In this document: positions 28,054 through 38,125 of the stretch, piece after piece
Position numbering within the stretch: position 1 is the first letter of the stretch
Layout: the number at the start of each line of letters is the position of its first letter
Assembly (NCBI GenBank): GCA_017999895.1
Contig: JAGNKY010000008.1
Location: forward strand, 41,256 to 105,255
Length of the DNA: 64,000 nucleotides
Origin: Bacteroidales bacterium
GTDB lineage: Bacteria; Bacteroidota; Bacteroidia; Bacteroidales; VadinHA17
Reading direction: 5' to 3'
The notes under the pieces: generated by a model
Told to the model about the DNA's origin: nothing
Databases searched by the model: none
The model's input: the letters and a program-made list of their open reading frames with translations, nothing else
Program-made: the position numbers and the translations under genes

Positions 28054-28095
28054 TTACAAATGTAAATTTTATGTATTTACAGTATACATATGTAA
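28054..28095. promoter_or_regulatory. two further TTACA-N2-TGTAA-type palindromes upstream of the symporter
   Basis: ttacaaatgtaa (28054-28065) is identical to two of the XRE-proximal sites. atacatatgtaa (28084-28095) differs at one arm base. They lie 91-133 bp before the symporter start, so the XRE protein may also control the transporter, possibly by looping to the first array 0.4 kb away. Confidence 0.5.
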
Positions 28096-28186
28096 ATTTT
28101 AAATTTTTTGTTATGAAAATATTATTATTTTATTATTATTGTTTTGATAAAATCGATTTTTTTCTTTACCGTAAAATTTAAAATTA

Positions 28187-29422
28187 ATGACAAGAAAAAA
28201 ATTTTCTTTTCCACTCCACTACCAGATTATCATTGCTATTATTGCCGGAGGCTTTTTCGGATATTTTGCTGATAATCTGACCATATACACTGACTGGGCA
28301 GGCGACATTTTTCTAAGAGCTCTTAATATGATTATTATTCCCTTAATTCTTTGCTCAATTACATCAGGCGTTGCAAGTGTAGGCAGCAGTGGAAATCTTG
28401 GCAGACTTGGACTAAAGACTATTGGATTTTATATTTTGTCAACACTTATTGCAATAATTACAGGTTTTGTGCTCGTATCGATAATTAAACCAGGCGTTGA
28501 CGCAAAACTGGGCTTAACTCCAATAAATGGAAACATCGTATCCGCATCTGAAAATCTGGGGCAAACTATTATAAATATTGTGCCCGACAATATTTTTAAA
28601 GCTATGGCACAAGATCAAATGTTAGCAATAATATTTTTTTCAATTTTATTAGGATTCTTCATAACTAGAATAAGTGAAAAATATCGCGATTTGCTTACCG
28701 ATTTTTTTAATGCAGGCTTTGAAGTCATTATGAAAATTACTCTTTTTATAATAAAATTTACTCCTATTGGTGTATTCAGTATTACAGCAAAGATAATCGC
28801 TCAGCAGATAGCTATGGGAAATCAGATTTCGGAGCTTATAAGCCGGTTAGGACTTTATTTCGTAACAGTTTTAGCAGGGTTGCTTATTCACGGTTTAATC
28901 ACACTCCCTCTTTTTGTAAAATTTCTCGGAAAAGTAAGTCCTGTTAAACACCTCAAAAACATGGCAACACCTTTGTTAACGGCTTTTTCCACATCTTCTT
29001 CAAGTGCAACACTTCCTTTGACTATGGAAGCAGTGGAAAATAAAGACGGTGTATCAAATAAAATAGCAAGTTTTACATTACCGTTTGGAGCAACAATTAA
29101 TATGAACGGAACGGCTTTGTACGAATGTGTTGCAGTAATTTTTATTGCTCAGGCTTATGGTATAGAACTTAGCTTTACACAGCAGATAGTAGTAATTTTT
29201 ACTGCTTTGCTTGCTGCCACAGGCTCTGCAGGAATCCCAATGGCAGGCCTTGTTATGATGGCAGTGATACTTAAAGCTGTCGGACTTCCGCTCGAAGGTA
29301 TTGGCCTTGTTCTGGCTGTTGACCGAATCATTGATATGTTCAGGACAACAATAAATGTATATGGAGATACATGTGCTGCGGTTATAATTGCAAAGTCAGA
29401 GGGAGAAGAATTGAAGATATAG
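28187..29422 (+). CDS. dicarboxylate/amino acid:cation symporter (DAACS family)
   Basis: This 411-aa inner-membrane transporter is of the GltP/DctA type. Its family signatures are the serine-rich loop FSTSSSSATLPLTM (reentrant hairpin 1), the NMNGTALYE sequence in TM7 (NMDGT-type motif) and DRIIDMFRTTINVYGD in TM8. It imports glutamate, aspartate or C4-dicarboxylates with Na+ or H+; the exact substrate cannot be read from sequence. TTACA-N2-TGTAA palindromes lie upstream. The gene is monocistronic. Confidence 0.9.
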   Translation: MTRKKFSFPLHYQIIIAIIAGGFFGYFADNLTIYTDWAGDIFLRALNMIIIPLILCSITSGVASVGSSGNLGRLGLKTIGFYILSTLIAIITGFVLVSIIKPGVDAKLGLTPINGNIVSASENLGQTIINIVPDNIFKAMAQDQMLAIIFFSILLGFFITRISEKYRDLLTDFFNAGFEVIMKITLFIIKFTPIGVFSITAKIIAQQIAMGNQISELISRLGLYFVTVLAGLLIHGLITLPLFVKFLGKVSPVKHLKNMATPLLTAFSTSSSSATLPLTMEAVENKDGVSNKIASFTLPFGATINMNGTALYECVAVIFIAQAYGIELSFTQQIVVIFTALLAATGSAGIPMAGLVMMAVILKAVGLPLEGIGLVLAVDRIIDMFRTTINVYGDTCAAVIIAKSEGEELKI

Positions 29423-29499
29423 TACTTGACAAGCAGAAAACTATAATTATATCGAATTATTACTTCAAGTTTTATTAATTGAAAATTTCAAAAAAAAAA

Positions 29500-30096
29500 T
29501 CAGAAAATAAAACTTATCCTGATTTCGGGATTGCTATAAAGAGAATATTCTGAGTCTGTAACAGACCATAGAAAAATAATATTGACTGACGAGCGAGCTC
29601 CTATCTGCTGGCTTATGCCCCCTCCAGCAAGAGTTGCATATTCATAAAAGCGGTGCGAATGGGGTTCAGTAAGGTTACGCCTCCAAAATTCCGATTCAAG
29701 TGAAAGAATTTCTTCTTCAATATGCAAAAAGAGGCTTGTATGTATCCCCATTGGAATAATTTTGTCAAAATCACGTAGAAAAACAAACTGGGCATAGGTA
29801 TTTAAGCCAAATATATCTGTTTTTTCATCAAGGAATTTATAATATCTGAAACTTGGACCGACGGCTACAGCAAGCCGTGGGAAAACCCATAGACCTATTA
29901 CAGGCGACAACTCAATATCTGTGTATGTTCCGATTTGAAGTGAGAAATATCCCCCAAAAAATATGCGTTCCTTAATCGGCGGGCGCTCATCTTTCTCTTT
30001 TTGTGCATCGGCATAAGGTATATTCACTATAAATAAAAACAGAAATACTGTCAGTTTGTAATACTTTGTTTTAATTAAACTAAAAAAATCTTCCAT
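29500..30096 (-). CDS. small exported protein, probable outer-membrane beta-barrel
   Basis: The 198-aa protein has an N-terminal signal sequence (hydrophobic LTVFLFLFIVNI ending ADAQ). The rest is rich in alternating aromatic strands and ends with a typical barrel-signal IRISFIF. No family is recognised and no function is assigned. It lies 67 bp downstream of buk on the same strand and could be read through from the fermentation cluster. Confidence 0.65.
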   Translation of the reverse strand: MEDFFSLIKTKYYKLTVFLFLFIVNIPYADAQKEKDERPPIKERIFFGGYFSLQIGTYTDIELSPVIGLWVFPRLAVAVGPSFRYYKFLDEKTDIFGLNTYAQFVFLRDFDKIIPMGIHTSLFLHIEEEILSLESEFWRRNLTEPHSHRFYEYATLAGGGISQQIGARSSVNIIFLWSVTDSEYSLYSNPEIRISFIF

Positions 30097-30163
30097 TCTT
30101 TTGAAAATGTGTTTGTAACAAATGATTATTGCAATTTAACCAAAAAAAACAATATAAAAGCAT

Positions 30164-31240
30164 TTATAGATATTCCTTTATCTCGATTTTTCCGTCGATG
30201 GCAAGTAGAGTATTTAATACAAGGGCTTGCATTTCATATTCACCGGGATAAACTGTAATTCCGGCAATAAATTCTGTACTTAATTTTATTTTTTCGATAA
30301 AAGAATTCTGAAAAGCCAATCCTCCGGTAAGAATTATAGCGTCAACTTCTCCTTTCAGCACAGTAGCCATACTCCCAATTTCTTTTGAAACCTGATATGC
30401 TTCTGCATCAATTACAAGTTGTGCAGTAATATCACCGCTGGAAGCTCTTTCACATATTTCTCTGAAGTCGTTTGTTCCCAAGTAGGCTATCATACCTCCC
30501 TTTCCGACCAGCATCGATTTAATTTCTTCATGTGTATATGTTCCGCTGAAGCACAATTCTGCAAGCTGGTTCGAAGGCAAACCTCCTGTCCTTTCAGGAG
30601 AAAAAGGTCCGTCGCCACTGAGTGCATTATTAACATCTATCACTTTCCCTTTCAAATGAGCGCCGACGCTAATACCACCACCCATGTGAGCAACGATAAG
30701 GTTTAAATCCTCATATTTTCTGTGGTTTTCAGATGCAAATAGTCTTGCTACAGATTTTTGGTTCAAAGCATGGAAAATGGACAGTCGAGGAATAGCAGAA
30801 TGACCTGACAACCTTGCAACAGGCTGCAATTCATCTACTACTACCGGATCTACAATGAAACCAGGAATGCCTGAAAATTCAGATGTAATTTCATCTACAA
30901 TTAGTGCACCAAGGTTGCTTGCATGTTCACCTATCGGGCTATTAATCAAATCATTCTTCATTGCATCATTAATTCTGTATACACCTGATTCAACCGGCTT
31001 CATTAGTCCGCCCCTGCCAACGATTGCCAAAATTGATGAAAAGTCTATATTCTGCCTTGTCAGTTCATTCATTATCATTTCTTTACGGAAATGGAGCTGA
31101 TCTGTAATTTTATTAAATCTATTAAGTTCTGTAGAAGAATGCCTGATAATTTTTTCGAAAACTGGTTTTTCTTTGTCATATACTGATAGCTTTGTTGAAG
31201 TTGAACCTGGATTGATTGCAATTATCAGAGACTTATTCAT
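30164..31240 (-). CDS. buk: butyrate kinase
   Basis: This 358-aa acetokinase-family enzyme converts butyryl-phosphate and ADP to butyrate and ATP (isobutyrate or valerate are also possible). The phosphate-binding motif AINPGSTSTKLSVY is at the N-terminus, and HMGGGISVGAH and GDGPFSPERTGGLP mark the butyrate kinase subgroup. The paired phosphotransacylase gene ptb is directly upstream (168-bp gap). The last gene of the cluster to be transcribed, it gives substrate-level ATP at the end of fermentation. Confidence 0.92.
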   Translation of the reverse strand: MNKSLIIAINPGSTSTKLSVYDKEKPVFEKIIRHSSTELNRFNKITDQLHFRKEMIMNELTRQNIDFSSILAIVGRGGLMKPVESGVYRINDAMKNDLINSPIGEHASNLGALIVDEITSEFSGIPGFIVDPVVVDELQPVARLSGHSAIPRLSIFHALNQKSVARLFASENHRKYEDLNLIVAHMGGGISVGAHLKGKVIDVNNALSGDGPFSPERTGGLPSNQLAELCFSGTYTHEEIKSMLVGKGGMIAYLGTNDFREICERASSGDITAQLVIDAEAYQVSKEIGSMATVLKGEVDAIILTGGLAFQNSFIEKIKLSTEFIAGITVYPGEYEMQALVLNTLLAIDGKIEIKEYL

Positions 31241-31408
31241 TCCTTTTAAATTAAAAATATTTTCGTCTGATTATATATGATTGCGCAGGATGGAATAGAA
31301 TTTTGGGTTACATCTTTTGTTGAATAGTCCGGCTATTGTTAAAGCAGAACATTGAGATATAAAATATTTTCGTCGTTTCGTTTCTCAGTAGAATTGTATT
31401 GAATGGTT

Positions 31409-32317
31409 TCATGGATATTTTTTACTTGCGGCCGATGCGAGAAGAATGCTGTCGTGTTTAGCCTGTTCGGAGTCGGATCTGGATGTCAGAACAATTGGTG
31501 CTGCTGCTCCAAGGATTACTGATGCAACTTTAGCCTTTGCGAAGAAGACAAGAGATTTATAAAGAACATTACCAACTTCTATATCGGGCATAAGCAACAG
31601 GTCGGTATCTCCGGCTACTTCACTTTTTATTCCTTTATGTATGGCACTGTTGATGCTAACAGCATTGTCGAAGGCAAGGGGACCGTCAATAATACATCCT
31701 TTTATTTGTTCTCTCTGGTTCATTTTCGAAAGAAGGGCTGCATCGAGAGTTGCTTCCATATTTTCGTTAACCATTTCTACAGCACCAAGTACAGCGACCT
31801 TAGGTAAGACCACTCCAAGTCTATGGAAGCAATCAACCGAATTATTTATAATGGAAATTTTTTCCTGTAGTTTTGGAGCTATATTCATTGCCACATCAGT
31901 AACTGCAAGCAGTTTATGATATGTTTCCACTTCGAATAAAGCAAAATGTGAAAATAATCTTCCTGTCCTTAGTCCCCATTCCTTATTAAGTACATATTTA
32001 AGTAGAGTCGAAGTGCCTACTTTCCCCTTCATAAGTACTTCAGCATCTTTATTGTGTACCATTTTTACAGCTAATTCAACAGCCTTTTCTATTACAGGTT
32101 CATGAATTACTGTAAACCCCGATATATCATAACCATTAGATCCTGCTAAATCTTGAATACTGTCTTTGTCGCCGATAAGAATTGGTATTATAAAACCTTC
32201 GGTATAAGCTTTCAGGACAGCTCCCAAAGAACCCTGATCGTGTGCCGGCGCAAGAACCAATTTTTTAACTGGCTCATTTGCAATAATATCTTTCAGATCT
32301 TCGAGCTTTTTAAGCAT
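31409..32317 (-). CDS. ptb: phosphate butyryltransferase-type phosphotransacylase
   Basis: The 302-aa protein belongs to the Ptb branch of phosphotransacylases and exchanges CoA for phosphate on butyryl-CoA or other short acyl-CoAs. Family hallmarks include LAPAHDQGSLGAVL near the N-terminus, LMKGKVGTSTLLKYVL and LLMPDIEVGNVLYKSL. It starts 5 bp after the ackA stop, so it is in one operon with ackA, and buk follows. Substrate choice between butyryl- and branched-chain acyl-CoA cannot be told from sequence. Confidence 0.9.
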   Translation of the reverse strand: MLKKLEDLKDIIANEPVKKLVLAPAHDQGSLGAVLKAYTEGFIIPILIGDKDSIQDLAGSNGYDISGFTVIHEPVIEKAVELAVKMVHNKDAEVLMKGKVGTSTLLKYVLNKEWGLRTGRLFSHFALFEVETYHKLLAVTDVAMNIAPKLQEKISIINNSVDCFHRLGVVLPKVAVLGAVEMVNENMEATLDAALLSKMNQREQIKGCIIDGPLAFDNAVSINSAIHKGIKSEVAGDTDLLLMPDIEVGNVLYKSLVFFAKAKVASVILGAAAPIVLTSRSDSEQAKHDSILLASAASKKYP

Positions 32318-32322
32318 GTTTA

Positions 32323-33549
32323 TTAGCCAGTATTCTTTCCCGTTGGTATTTTTTCAACTATAGTTTTGGTGTCCGAAGCAATAACAAACTCTTCGTCAGT
32401 AGTTACTGCCATTACCGTAACCTTTGATTCAGGCCGTGAAATAATAATATCTTTACCTCTAACACCATTGTTTATTTCGGAATCAAAAAGTATCCCGAGA
32501 TATTCCATATTTGAGCAAATCATTTTCCGCATGTCAAAATCATTTTCTCCAATACCGCCCGTAAATATCAGAAGGTCAAGCCCGTTCATTGCGGCAGTAT
32601 AAGATCCTATATATTTTTTAACTCGGTATGCAAACATCTTGAGAGCGAGTATTGCGCGGGGATTTCCTTCGGATGCTGAATTTTCTATGTCTCTCATATC
32701 GGAGGAGATTCCTGATATACCTGCGACACCACTTTTCCTGTTAATCAAGTTATTAATATCGGCAAGATTAAGATGTTCTTTATCTGCAAGATAAAGAAGT
32801 ACACCCGGGTCAATATCACCTGTGCGAGTGCCCATAATCAAGCCATCTACAGGCGTAAATCCCATAGAAGTATCAATTGAAATACCATTTTTGATTGCTG
32901 TCATAGACGAGCCATTTCCAAGGTGGCATGTAATTATCTTAAGATCTTTTATGTTTTTTCCAAGAATATCAGCAGCTTTGCCTGCTACAAATTTATGGCT
33001 TGTTCCGTGGTATCCATATTTTCTTATGCGGTATTTCAAATAATATTCGTAAGGGATGGCATACGTAAATGCATAATCAGGCATTGTTTGATGGAATGAA
33101 GTGTCGAATACAGCAACTTGTGGAACATTAGGTATAAGTTTTTCAACGGAAAGTATTCCTTTCAGGTTTGCAGGATTATGAAGTGGTGCGAGTTCGCAAT
33201 AGACTTCAATAGCTTTCTTCACATCCTCATTGATAAGCACACTTTTTTGAAATTTCTCTCCACCTTGAACCACTCTATGGCCGACAGCTGTAATTTCGTC
33301 TATATTTTTAATAACTCCATGTTCAGGGTTTATAAGAGCATCAATAACCATATGGATTCCAACTGTGTGGTCAGGAATATCGGTAATTATCCTTAATTGT
33401 TCTTTTCCTGCCGGCTTATGAGTCAGAATTCCATCGTTGAGGCCTATGCGTTCGACAATACCTTTTGCAATTACCTGATTGCCATTTGAAAAGTTAAAAA
33501 CCTGATATTTGATTGAAGAACTTCCACAGTTAAGTACAAGGATTATCAT
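32323..33549 (-). CDS. ackA: acetate kinase
   Basis: This 408-aa enzyme converts acetyl-phosphate and ADP to acetate and ATP. It shows the NCGSSSIKYQVF phosphate-binding start, FDTSFHQTMP, YGYHGTSHKFV and CHLGNGSSMTAIKNG, all diagnostic of AckA. Its gene lies between pta (38-bp gap) and ptb (5-bp gap) on the minus strand, so acetate and butyrate branches are co-encoded. Confidence 0.96.
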   Translation of the reverse strand: MIILVLNCGSSSIKYQVFNFSNGNQVIAKGIVERIGLNDGILTHKPAGKEQLRIITDIPDHTVGIHMVIDALINPEHGVIKNIDEITAVGHRVVQGGEKFQKSVLINEDVKKAIEVYCELAPLHNPANLKGILSVEKLIPNVPQVAVFDTSFHQTMPDYAFTYAIPYEYYLKYRIRKYGYHGTSHKFVAGKAADILGKNIKDLKIITCHLGNGSSMTAIKNGISIDTSMGFTPVDGLIMGTRTGDIDPGVLLYLADKEHLNLADINNLINRKSGVAGISGISSDMRDIENSASEGNPRAILALKMFAYRVKKYIGSYTAAMNGLDLLIFTGGIGENDFDMRKMICSNMEYLGILFDSEINNGVRGKDIIISRPESKVTVMAVTTDEEFVIASDTKTIVEKIPTGKNTG

Positions 33550-33587
33550 TATTTAAAATTTATTTAAACAGAATTTATTTGCATAGC

Positions 33588-34586
33588 TTAATTGGCAGCC
33601 TGGTTAGCCGTTATAGCGATGATATCAACTATATCATTTACTGAACATCCTCTTGAAAGATCATTAACCGGAGATGCTATGCCCTGTAAAATTGGGCCGA
33701 GAGCTATTGCATGTGCAAGCCTTTCAGTTAATTTATAGGAGATATTCCCGGCATTCAAGTCAGGGAAAATTAAAACATTCGCTTTACCTGCAACCGGACT
33801 TCCAGGAGCTTTTTTTCGTCCTACTGATTCAACAAGAGCTGCATCACCCTGTAGTTCTCCGTCAATCATCAGTTCCGGAGCCATTTCCTTTGCAATGCGT
33901 GTGGCATTAACTACTTTGTCGACCATGGGGTGCGAGGCACTACCTTTGGTAGAAAAGCTTAACATTGCTATTCTTGGTTCGTATCCGCATAACTGCCTTG
34001 CAGATCGTGCCGAAGTAATTGCAATTTCAGCAAGTTCGCGTTCATTTGGATTAGGATTTACACCGCTATCAGCATAAAACAATACTCCATTTTCGCCAAA
34101 GTTTTTGTCGGGAAGAACAATTATAAACGCACCTGAAACTATAGATACCCCGGGAGCAGTTTTTATAAATTGTAAAGCAGGCCTTAGAACGTCACTTGTC
34201 GCATGATCGGCACCTGAAACTTCGCCATCAGCATCACCGTTCTTTATCATCATTACACCAAGATAAAGTGGATCTTCAATAAGTCTTGAAGCCTCTTCCC
34301 TTGTCAGCCCTTTATGCTTGCGCAGCTCAACCATCAAATTGATATAATGCTCTTTTTTCTCATGATTTTTGGGATCTACAATTGTAGCTTCCCTTAGATT
34401 CTTAAGTCCAAATTTTTCTGCATCTCTATGAATTTCGTCAGGATTACCTATTAGGATTATTGAAGCAATCTTTTCAGCAATGCAAATATCCGCTGCTTTA
34501 AGAGTTCTTTCTTCATATCCCTCAGGTAAGACGATTTTTTTATTGAGCTTTTTAGCGTTTAATTTGAGTCTATCAAGTAATTCCAT
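33588..34586 (-). CDS. pta: phosphate acetyltransferase
   Basis: This 332-aa short-form Pta (catalytic domain only, without the DRTGG regulatory region of the E. coli enzyme) makes acetyl-phosphate from acetyl-CoA. It shows KIVLPEGYEERTLKAAD, VSGADHATSDVLRPALQ and NVLIFPDLNAGNISYK. It is first in the pta-ackA-ptb-buk series, and the promoter should lie in the ~490-bp gap to its right. Confidence 0.95.
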   Translation of the reverse strand: MELLDRLKLNAKKLNKKIVLPEGYEERTLKAADICIAEKIASIILIGNPDEIHRDAEKFGLKNLREATIVDPKNHEKKEHYINLMVELRKHKGLTREEASRLIEDPLYLGVMMIKNGDADGEVSGADHATSDVLRPALQFIKTAPGVSIVSGAFIIVLPDKNFGENGVLFYADSGVNPNPNERELAEIAITSARSARQLCGYEPRIAMLSFSTKGSASHPMVDKVVNATRIAKEMAPELMIDGELQGDAALVESVGRKKAPGSPVAGKANVLIFPDLNAGNISYKLTERLAHAIALGPILQGIASPVNDLSRGCSVNDIVDIIAITANQAAN

Positions 34587-35082
34587 TGTATGTCAGTATT
34601 TTATATCCATAAATTTTTTTCTAAAAGTACACAAAAAATAATTTATTATACAAATTCAAATATCATCATTTTAATAACATTCTGTTTCATGAAATATCAA
34701 ATTAAGTAAAAGTTATTCATATATGACTTTCCTGAGAAATTTTTTTTCATAGATATTATGCGACTAAAAGATTTCTAATACTTGTAAAAGTTTAATACTA
34801 AACATGCTTAGCAAGGCTTATGCTTTCCCCCGAAAAAATGGTAGAAAGGAATTTGAGAATGTAAGTTAGTGGCTATAGAAAATGGAATAGATTTGATCTT
34901 AAAATACTTTTGTAATTTTAAAAATTTTATTAAACAATATTGATATTTAAAAATTACGCAAGCTTAGGATAATATGTTTTTAACCAAATCTTTGCGGAGC
35001 ATTGTCGTTTTTAAATAATTATACTTATTTTTTGACTTCATATTTAATTTGTCTGTAATAGAAGATAGAGTTATTTTTGCTT
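34587..35082. other. intergenic region between pta and the sulfatase maturase
   Basis: This is a ~495-bp AT-rich divergent promoter region. TACTTTTG (34905-34912) matches the TAnnTTTG -7 consensus on the plus strand, 170 bp before the maturase ATG. A minus-strand promoter for pta must also be here, but no clear consensus is visible. No ORF, repeat or RNA gene is supported. Confidence 0.4.
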
Positions 35083-36456
35083 ATGCCTTCACAGAAGTAT
35101 AAATCAAGCCTTCTTTTTACCGATGCTCTCAAGCTGAAGCGGCCTACCGCATTTAATGTGATGGTTAAACCTGCAGGTTCTGTTTGCAACCTGAATTGCA
35201 CATATTGCTACTATCTCGAAAAAAAGAAATTATATCCCGGCCATAGCGATTTTAAAATGTCGGAACGACTTCTTGAAGAATTCACCCGTCAATATATTGA
35301 AGCAAACGATGTTCCTGTTGTGAATTTTACATGGCAGGGAGGCGAACCTACTCTTATGGGTCTTGACTTCTTCAGAAAGGCACTCGAACTTCAGAAGAAA
35401 TATGCCGGAGGAAAAAGAATTGAAAATGCCTTCCAGACTAACGGCACAAGGCTTAACGACGACTGGTGTAAGTTTTTCAAAGACAACAATATACTTGTAG
35501 GTATCTCAATTGACGGTGAAGAACATAATCACGATCATTACCGTAAAACAATTTCAGGAGGTCCCACTTTTAAACAGGTAATGAAAGGCATAGAGTTGCT
35601 TGAGAAGCACAGGGTTGAATTTAATACATTGAGCGTGGTGAACGATTATAATGTTCATTTTGCTCTTGAGACTTACCGGTTTCTGAAGAAAATAGGCAGC
35701 GTTTTTATGCAGTTCCTGCCTGTTGTAGAACGGATTGGAATAAATATTTCTGATGACCGGCTAAAACTTGTATCAAATGAATATGGTGAAAAGGCACAAG
35801 TGGCAAAATGGTCGGTTAATGGAAGAGATTATGGCAGATTTCTGATTACTATTTTTGATGAGTGGGTACGCAATGATGTGGCAAAGTACTATGTACAGAT
35901 ATTCGATTCGACACTGGCCAACTGGGTTGGAGAGATGCCGGGAGTATGCATTTTTGCAGAGACCTGCGGTGATGCTCTTATAATGGAGCATAACGGCGAT
36001 GTATTTTCATGCGACCATTATGTATATCCGGAAAATTACCTTGGTAACATTCTTGAAAAGCCTCTTATCGAGATGGTCAAATCACAGCAGCAGTTCGACT
36101 TCGGTATAAGGAAACGAAACAGCCTGCCGCGTCAATGTTTGCGATGTGAAGTATTATTTGCATGCACTGGTGAATGCCCTAAAAACAGAATTTCAGTAAC
36201 TGATGATGGAGAATCTGGACTAAACTACCTGTGCGAGGGATACAAGATGTTCTACAGCCACGTGAAGCCTTATATGGAATTCATGGCAAATGAGTTGAAG
36301 AATAAAAGAGCTCCGGCAAATGTGATGCAATGGATTAGGAACAGGGAGAATCAGGTTATAAGAGTTGATTTGCCGGGCAGAAATGATCCCTGTCCGTGCG
36401 GAAGCGGCAAAAAGTATAAGAACTGCTGTGGTCGGTCAGGCCTTTTAAATGCTTGA
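35083..36456 (+). CDS. anaerobic sulfatase-maturating enzyme (radical SAM)
   Basis: This 457-aa radical-SAM enzyme oxidises the active-site Cys or Ser of sulfatases to formylglycine without oxygen. The radical-SAM motif [10 protein letters not shown] is near the N-terminus, the [11 protein letters not shown] glycine-rich motif follows, SPASM auxiliary-cluster cysteines lie near 340-380 (including [17 protein letters not shown]), and a C-terminal SEC-C zinc motif reads [16 protein letters not shown] use the ATG at 35083; a TTG two codons upstream is less likely. Four sulfatases at 55.4-61.7 kb are its obvious clients. The gene is the chuR/anSME type. Confidence 0.93.
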   Translation: MPSQKYKSSLLFTDALKLKRPTAFNVMVKPAGSVCNLNCTYCYYLEKKKLYPGHSDFKMSERLLEEFTRQYIEANDVPVVNFTWQGGEPTLMGLDFFRKALELQKKYAGGKRIENAFQTNGTRLNDDWCKFFKDNNILVGISIDGEEHNHDHYRKTISGGPTFKQVMKGIELLEKHRVEFNTLSVVNDYNVHFALETYRFLKKIGSVFMQFLPVVERIGINISDDRLKLVSNEYGEKAQVAKWSVNGRDYGRFLITIFDEWVRNDVAKYYVQIFDSTLANWVGEMPGVCIFAETCGDALIMEHNGDVFSCDHYVYPENYLGNILEKPLIEMVKSQQQFDFGIRKRNSLPRQCLRCEVLFACTGECPKNRISVTDDGESGLNYLCEGYKMFYSHVKPYMEFMANELKNKRAPANVMQWIRNRENQVIRVDLPGRNDPCPCGSGKKYKNCCGRSGLLNA

Positions 36457-36461
36457 ATATA

Positions 36462-36517
36462 GCACAGAGCACAGGGCACAGGGCTCGGAGTAGAGCGATG
36501 AGTGATGAGTGATGAGT
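36462..36517. repeat. 7-bp-period tandem repeats
   Basis: Just after the maturase stop, gcacaga-gcacagg-gcacagg-gctcgga (36462-36489) is followed by three gatgagt heptamers (36497-36517). The first set is the same family as at 17839 and 57087. The gap to the next gene is only 72 bp. Confidence 0.8.
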
Positions 36518-36528
36518 GTGATGATTTA

Positions 36529-36999
36529 TTATTCTCCTTTTATGAGTAGAATTCTTACTCCCACAGAAACAGTGTGTATTATAGGAACATCTTCTTCAAT
36601 AATTAGCATGGGGTTATACTCTGCTGTTAGATAAAGTTCGGAAAATTTTTCGAAAGGTAGTAATCTTATTCCCATAGGTATGTTAATGCTCATCCATTTA
36701 CTGTCATCTTCCGATAAAAGATTTGCCCCTATCCCACCGCCTGCATAGAAATCTATGTTACGGGTATTAAATATTTTTGTAAGAACGTATGCCTGAGTAA
36801 TTCCTTTGTCGCTATATGACCAGGGGGCCTGGCTATATGATTTTGGATTCACCCTGAATTCACCCCAGAGTTTATTAATCGGATTGGTTGAAAGAGAGAG
36901 AGTATTGCCGTCACTGTTGTAGCCGACTGCAAGCTGTCCGGAAACTGACAATGTTCCGGCAAATAGAAGAATAAATGTTAAGACATGAATATTTTTCAT
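36529..36999 (-). CDS. small exported protein, probable outer-membrane beta-barrel
   Basis: The 156-aa protein starts with a signal peptide (MKNIHVLTFILLFAGTLSVS, cleaved near SGQ), followed by beta-rich sequence with Gly/aromatic alternation (FYAGGGIGANLL, IPMGIRLLPF, HTVSVGVRILL). An upstream in-frame start at 37068 would overlap the next gene and lacks a signal peptide at its terminus, so I use the ATG at 36999. It resembles small Bacteroidetes barrel proteins but no family is recognised. It lies 10 bp after the propeller lipoprotein gene and is likely its operon partner. Confidence 0.65.
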   Translation of the reverse strand: MKNIHVLTFILLFAGTLSVSGQLAVGYNSDGNTLSLSTNPINKLWGEFRVNPKSYSQAPWSYSDKGITQAYVLTKIFNTRNIDFYAGGGIGANLLSEDDSKWMSINIPMGIRLLPFEKFSELYLTAEYNPMLIIEEDVPIIHTVSVGVRILLIKGE

Positions 37000-37009
37000 T
37001 TTTACTTTT

Positions 37010-38014
37010 TTATTGGTTAATAATAAAAATCCCGTTATTGTAAGTTCCAACATAGATATTATTATCAAAGTCTGTTTCGATTACTGTAATAAAATCTTCA
37101 GGCAGAATCCCTTCAGGTGAACCAGTCCACTTTTTCCCGTCATAGACATAAAGCATTGCTGGATTTTCAGCACTTCCTGCAAGCCAGCAAAAGCCTCGCC
37201 TGTCGGCTTTTATTATGTTGAAAAAGTAAGGTATAAGAAAACTGTCAATATCAATATTGTACCATTTATTATCCTCAAACTTGAACACTTTATTAGTTCT
37301 GAATGTGGAAGACAAACTAAAGTCCTCAACAAGGTATATTATTCCTGAAGGACTAACAGTAAAGTTAAATACCCAGTAAAATGTTCCATTTTCATCGCCG
37401 AGGCATTCCCATTTGTTACCTTTTATTCTGTAAATATTTGTATGGCCTACTTTCCCTGAGCTTGCAATATATATTGAACCGTCGTCTCCTATCTCAAGAT
37501 CTTCAATAAGATTCTGGTTGAGAGGTGAATTATCGGGTGTGAGGAATTCAAACGTCTTTCCGTCATAAATTCCAAGTCCGCCCAGGTCGCTGGCGCAGCT
37601 TGTGAACCAGACTCTGCCATCGGGTGCAACCTCAACATGAGCAACATAATCCCGCGGCAGTCCTGAGTTTTCTTTATTGTACCATATAAAATCATTACCT
37701 CTTAGACGTCCGAGGCCTTTATTTGCCGAACCTATCCAGAGTGTTTTATCAGGCGATAATGAAAGGTCGAGTATATCGGTACCAGAGCAATATTCAGTAA
37801 TATTATTTCCTGATATGCAATAGAGTTTATTTCCCGAACCTGCGTAAATGTTTCCTGATTTGTCAACTTCAATACACTTTATTTTTTTGCCTTCAAGAAG
37901 ATGAGAACTTATATTAAAACTTATTTCGGCCGGATAGTTTTCAATAAAATCTTCTTTAGTGCACGAAACAGTAACAAAAATTGAAATAGACAAAATGTAT
38001 AATGCTGGTTTCAT
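37010..38014 (-). CDS. lipoprotein with two-component-regulator-propeller-like repeats
   Basis: The 334-aa protein has a lipobox (IFVTVSC, Cys18) and then a beta-propeller made of repeats of the type found in hybrid two-component sensors (for example SPDKTLWIGSANKGLGRL; APDGRVWFTSCASDLGGLGIYDGKTF; IGDDGSIYIASS). There is no transmembrane segment, kinase or HTH, so this is a free-standing surface or periplasmic propeller rather than a sensor. Ligand and role are unknown. It is encoded immediately before a small barrel protein. Confidence 0.75.
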   Translation of the reverse strand: MKPALYILSISIFVTVSCTKEDFIENYPAEISFNISSHLLEGKKIKCIEVDKSGNIYAGSGNKLYCISGNNITEYCSGTDILDLSLSPDKTLWIGSANKGLGRLRGNDFIWYNKENSGLPRDYVAHVEVAPDGRVWFTSCASDLGGLGIYDGKTFEFLTPDNSPLNQNLIEDLEIGDDGSIYIASSGKVGHTNIYRIKGNKWECLGDENGTFYWVFNFTVSPSGIIYLVEDFSLSSTFRTNKVFKFEDNKWYNIDIDSFLIPYFFNIIKADRRGFCWLAGSAENPAMLYVYDGKKWTGSPEGILPEDFITVIETDFDNNIYVGTYNNGIFIINQ

Positions 38015-38125
38015 GAGAAAAAACTATCCGGAACTTATTATAAGTTAAACAATATTATAGTAAAAGATAAATTTTTAAAACCTTACAAAGTTAACAATTT
38101 ATAATTATTTTAAAGAAATTATTAC

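Noticed and set aside
36529..37068. Longer start (37068) for the small barrel protein
   Set aside because: It would overlap the propeller lipoprotein gene by 59 bp and bury the signal peptide internally.
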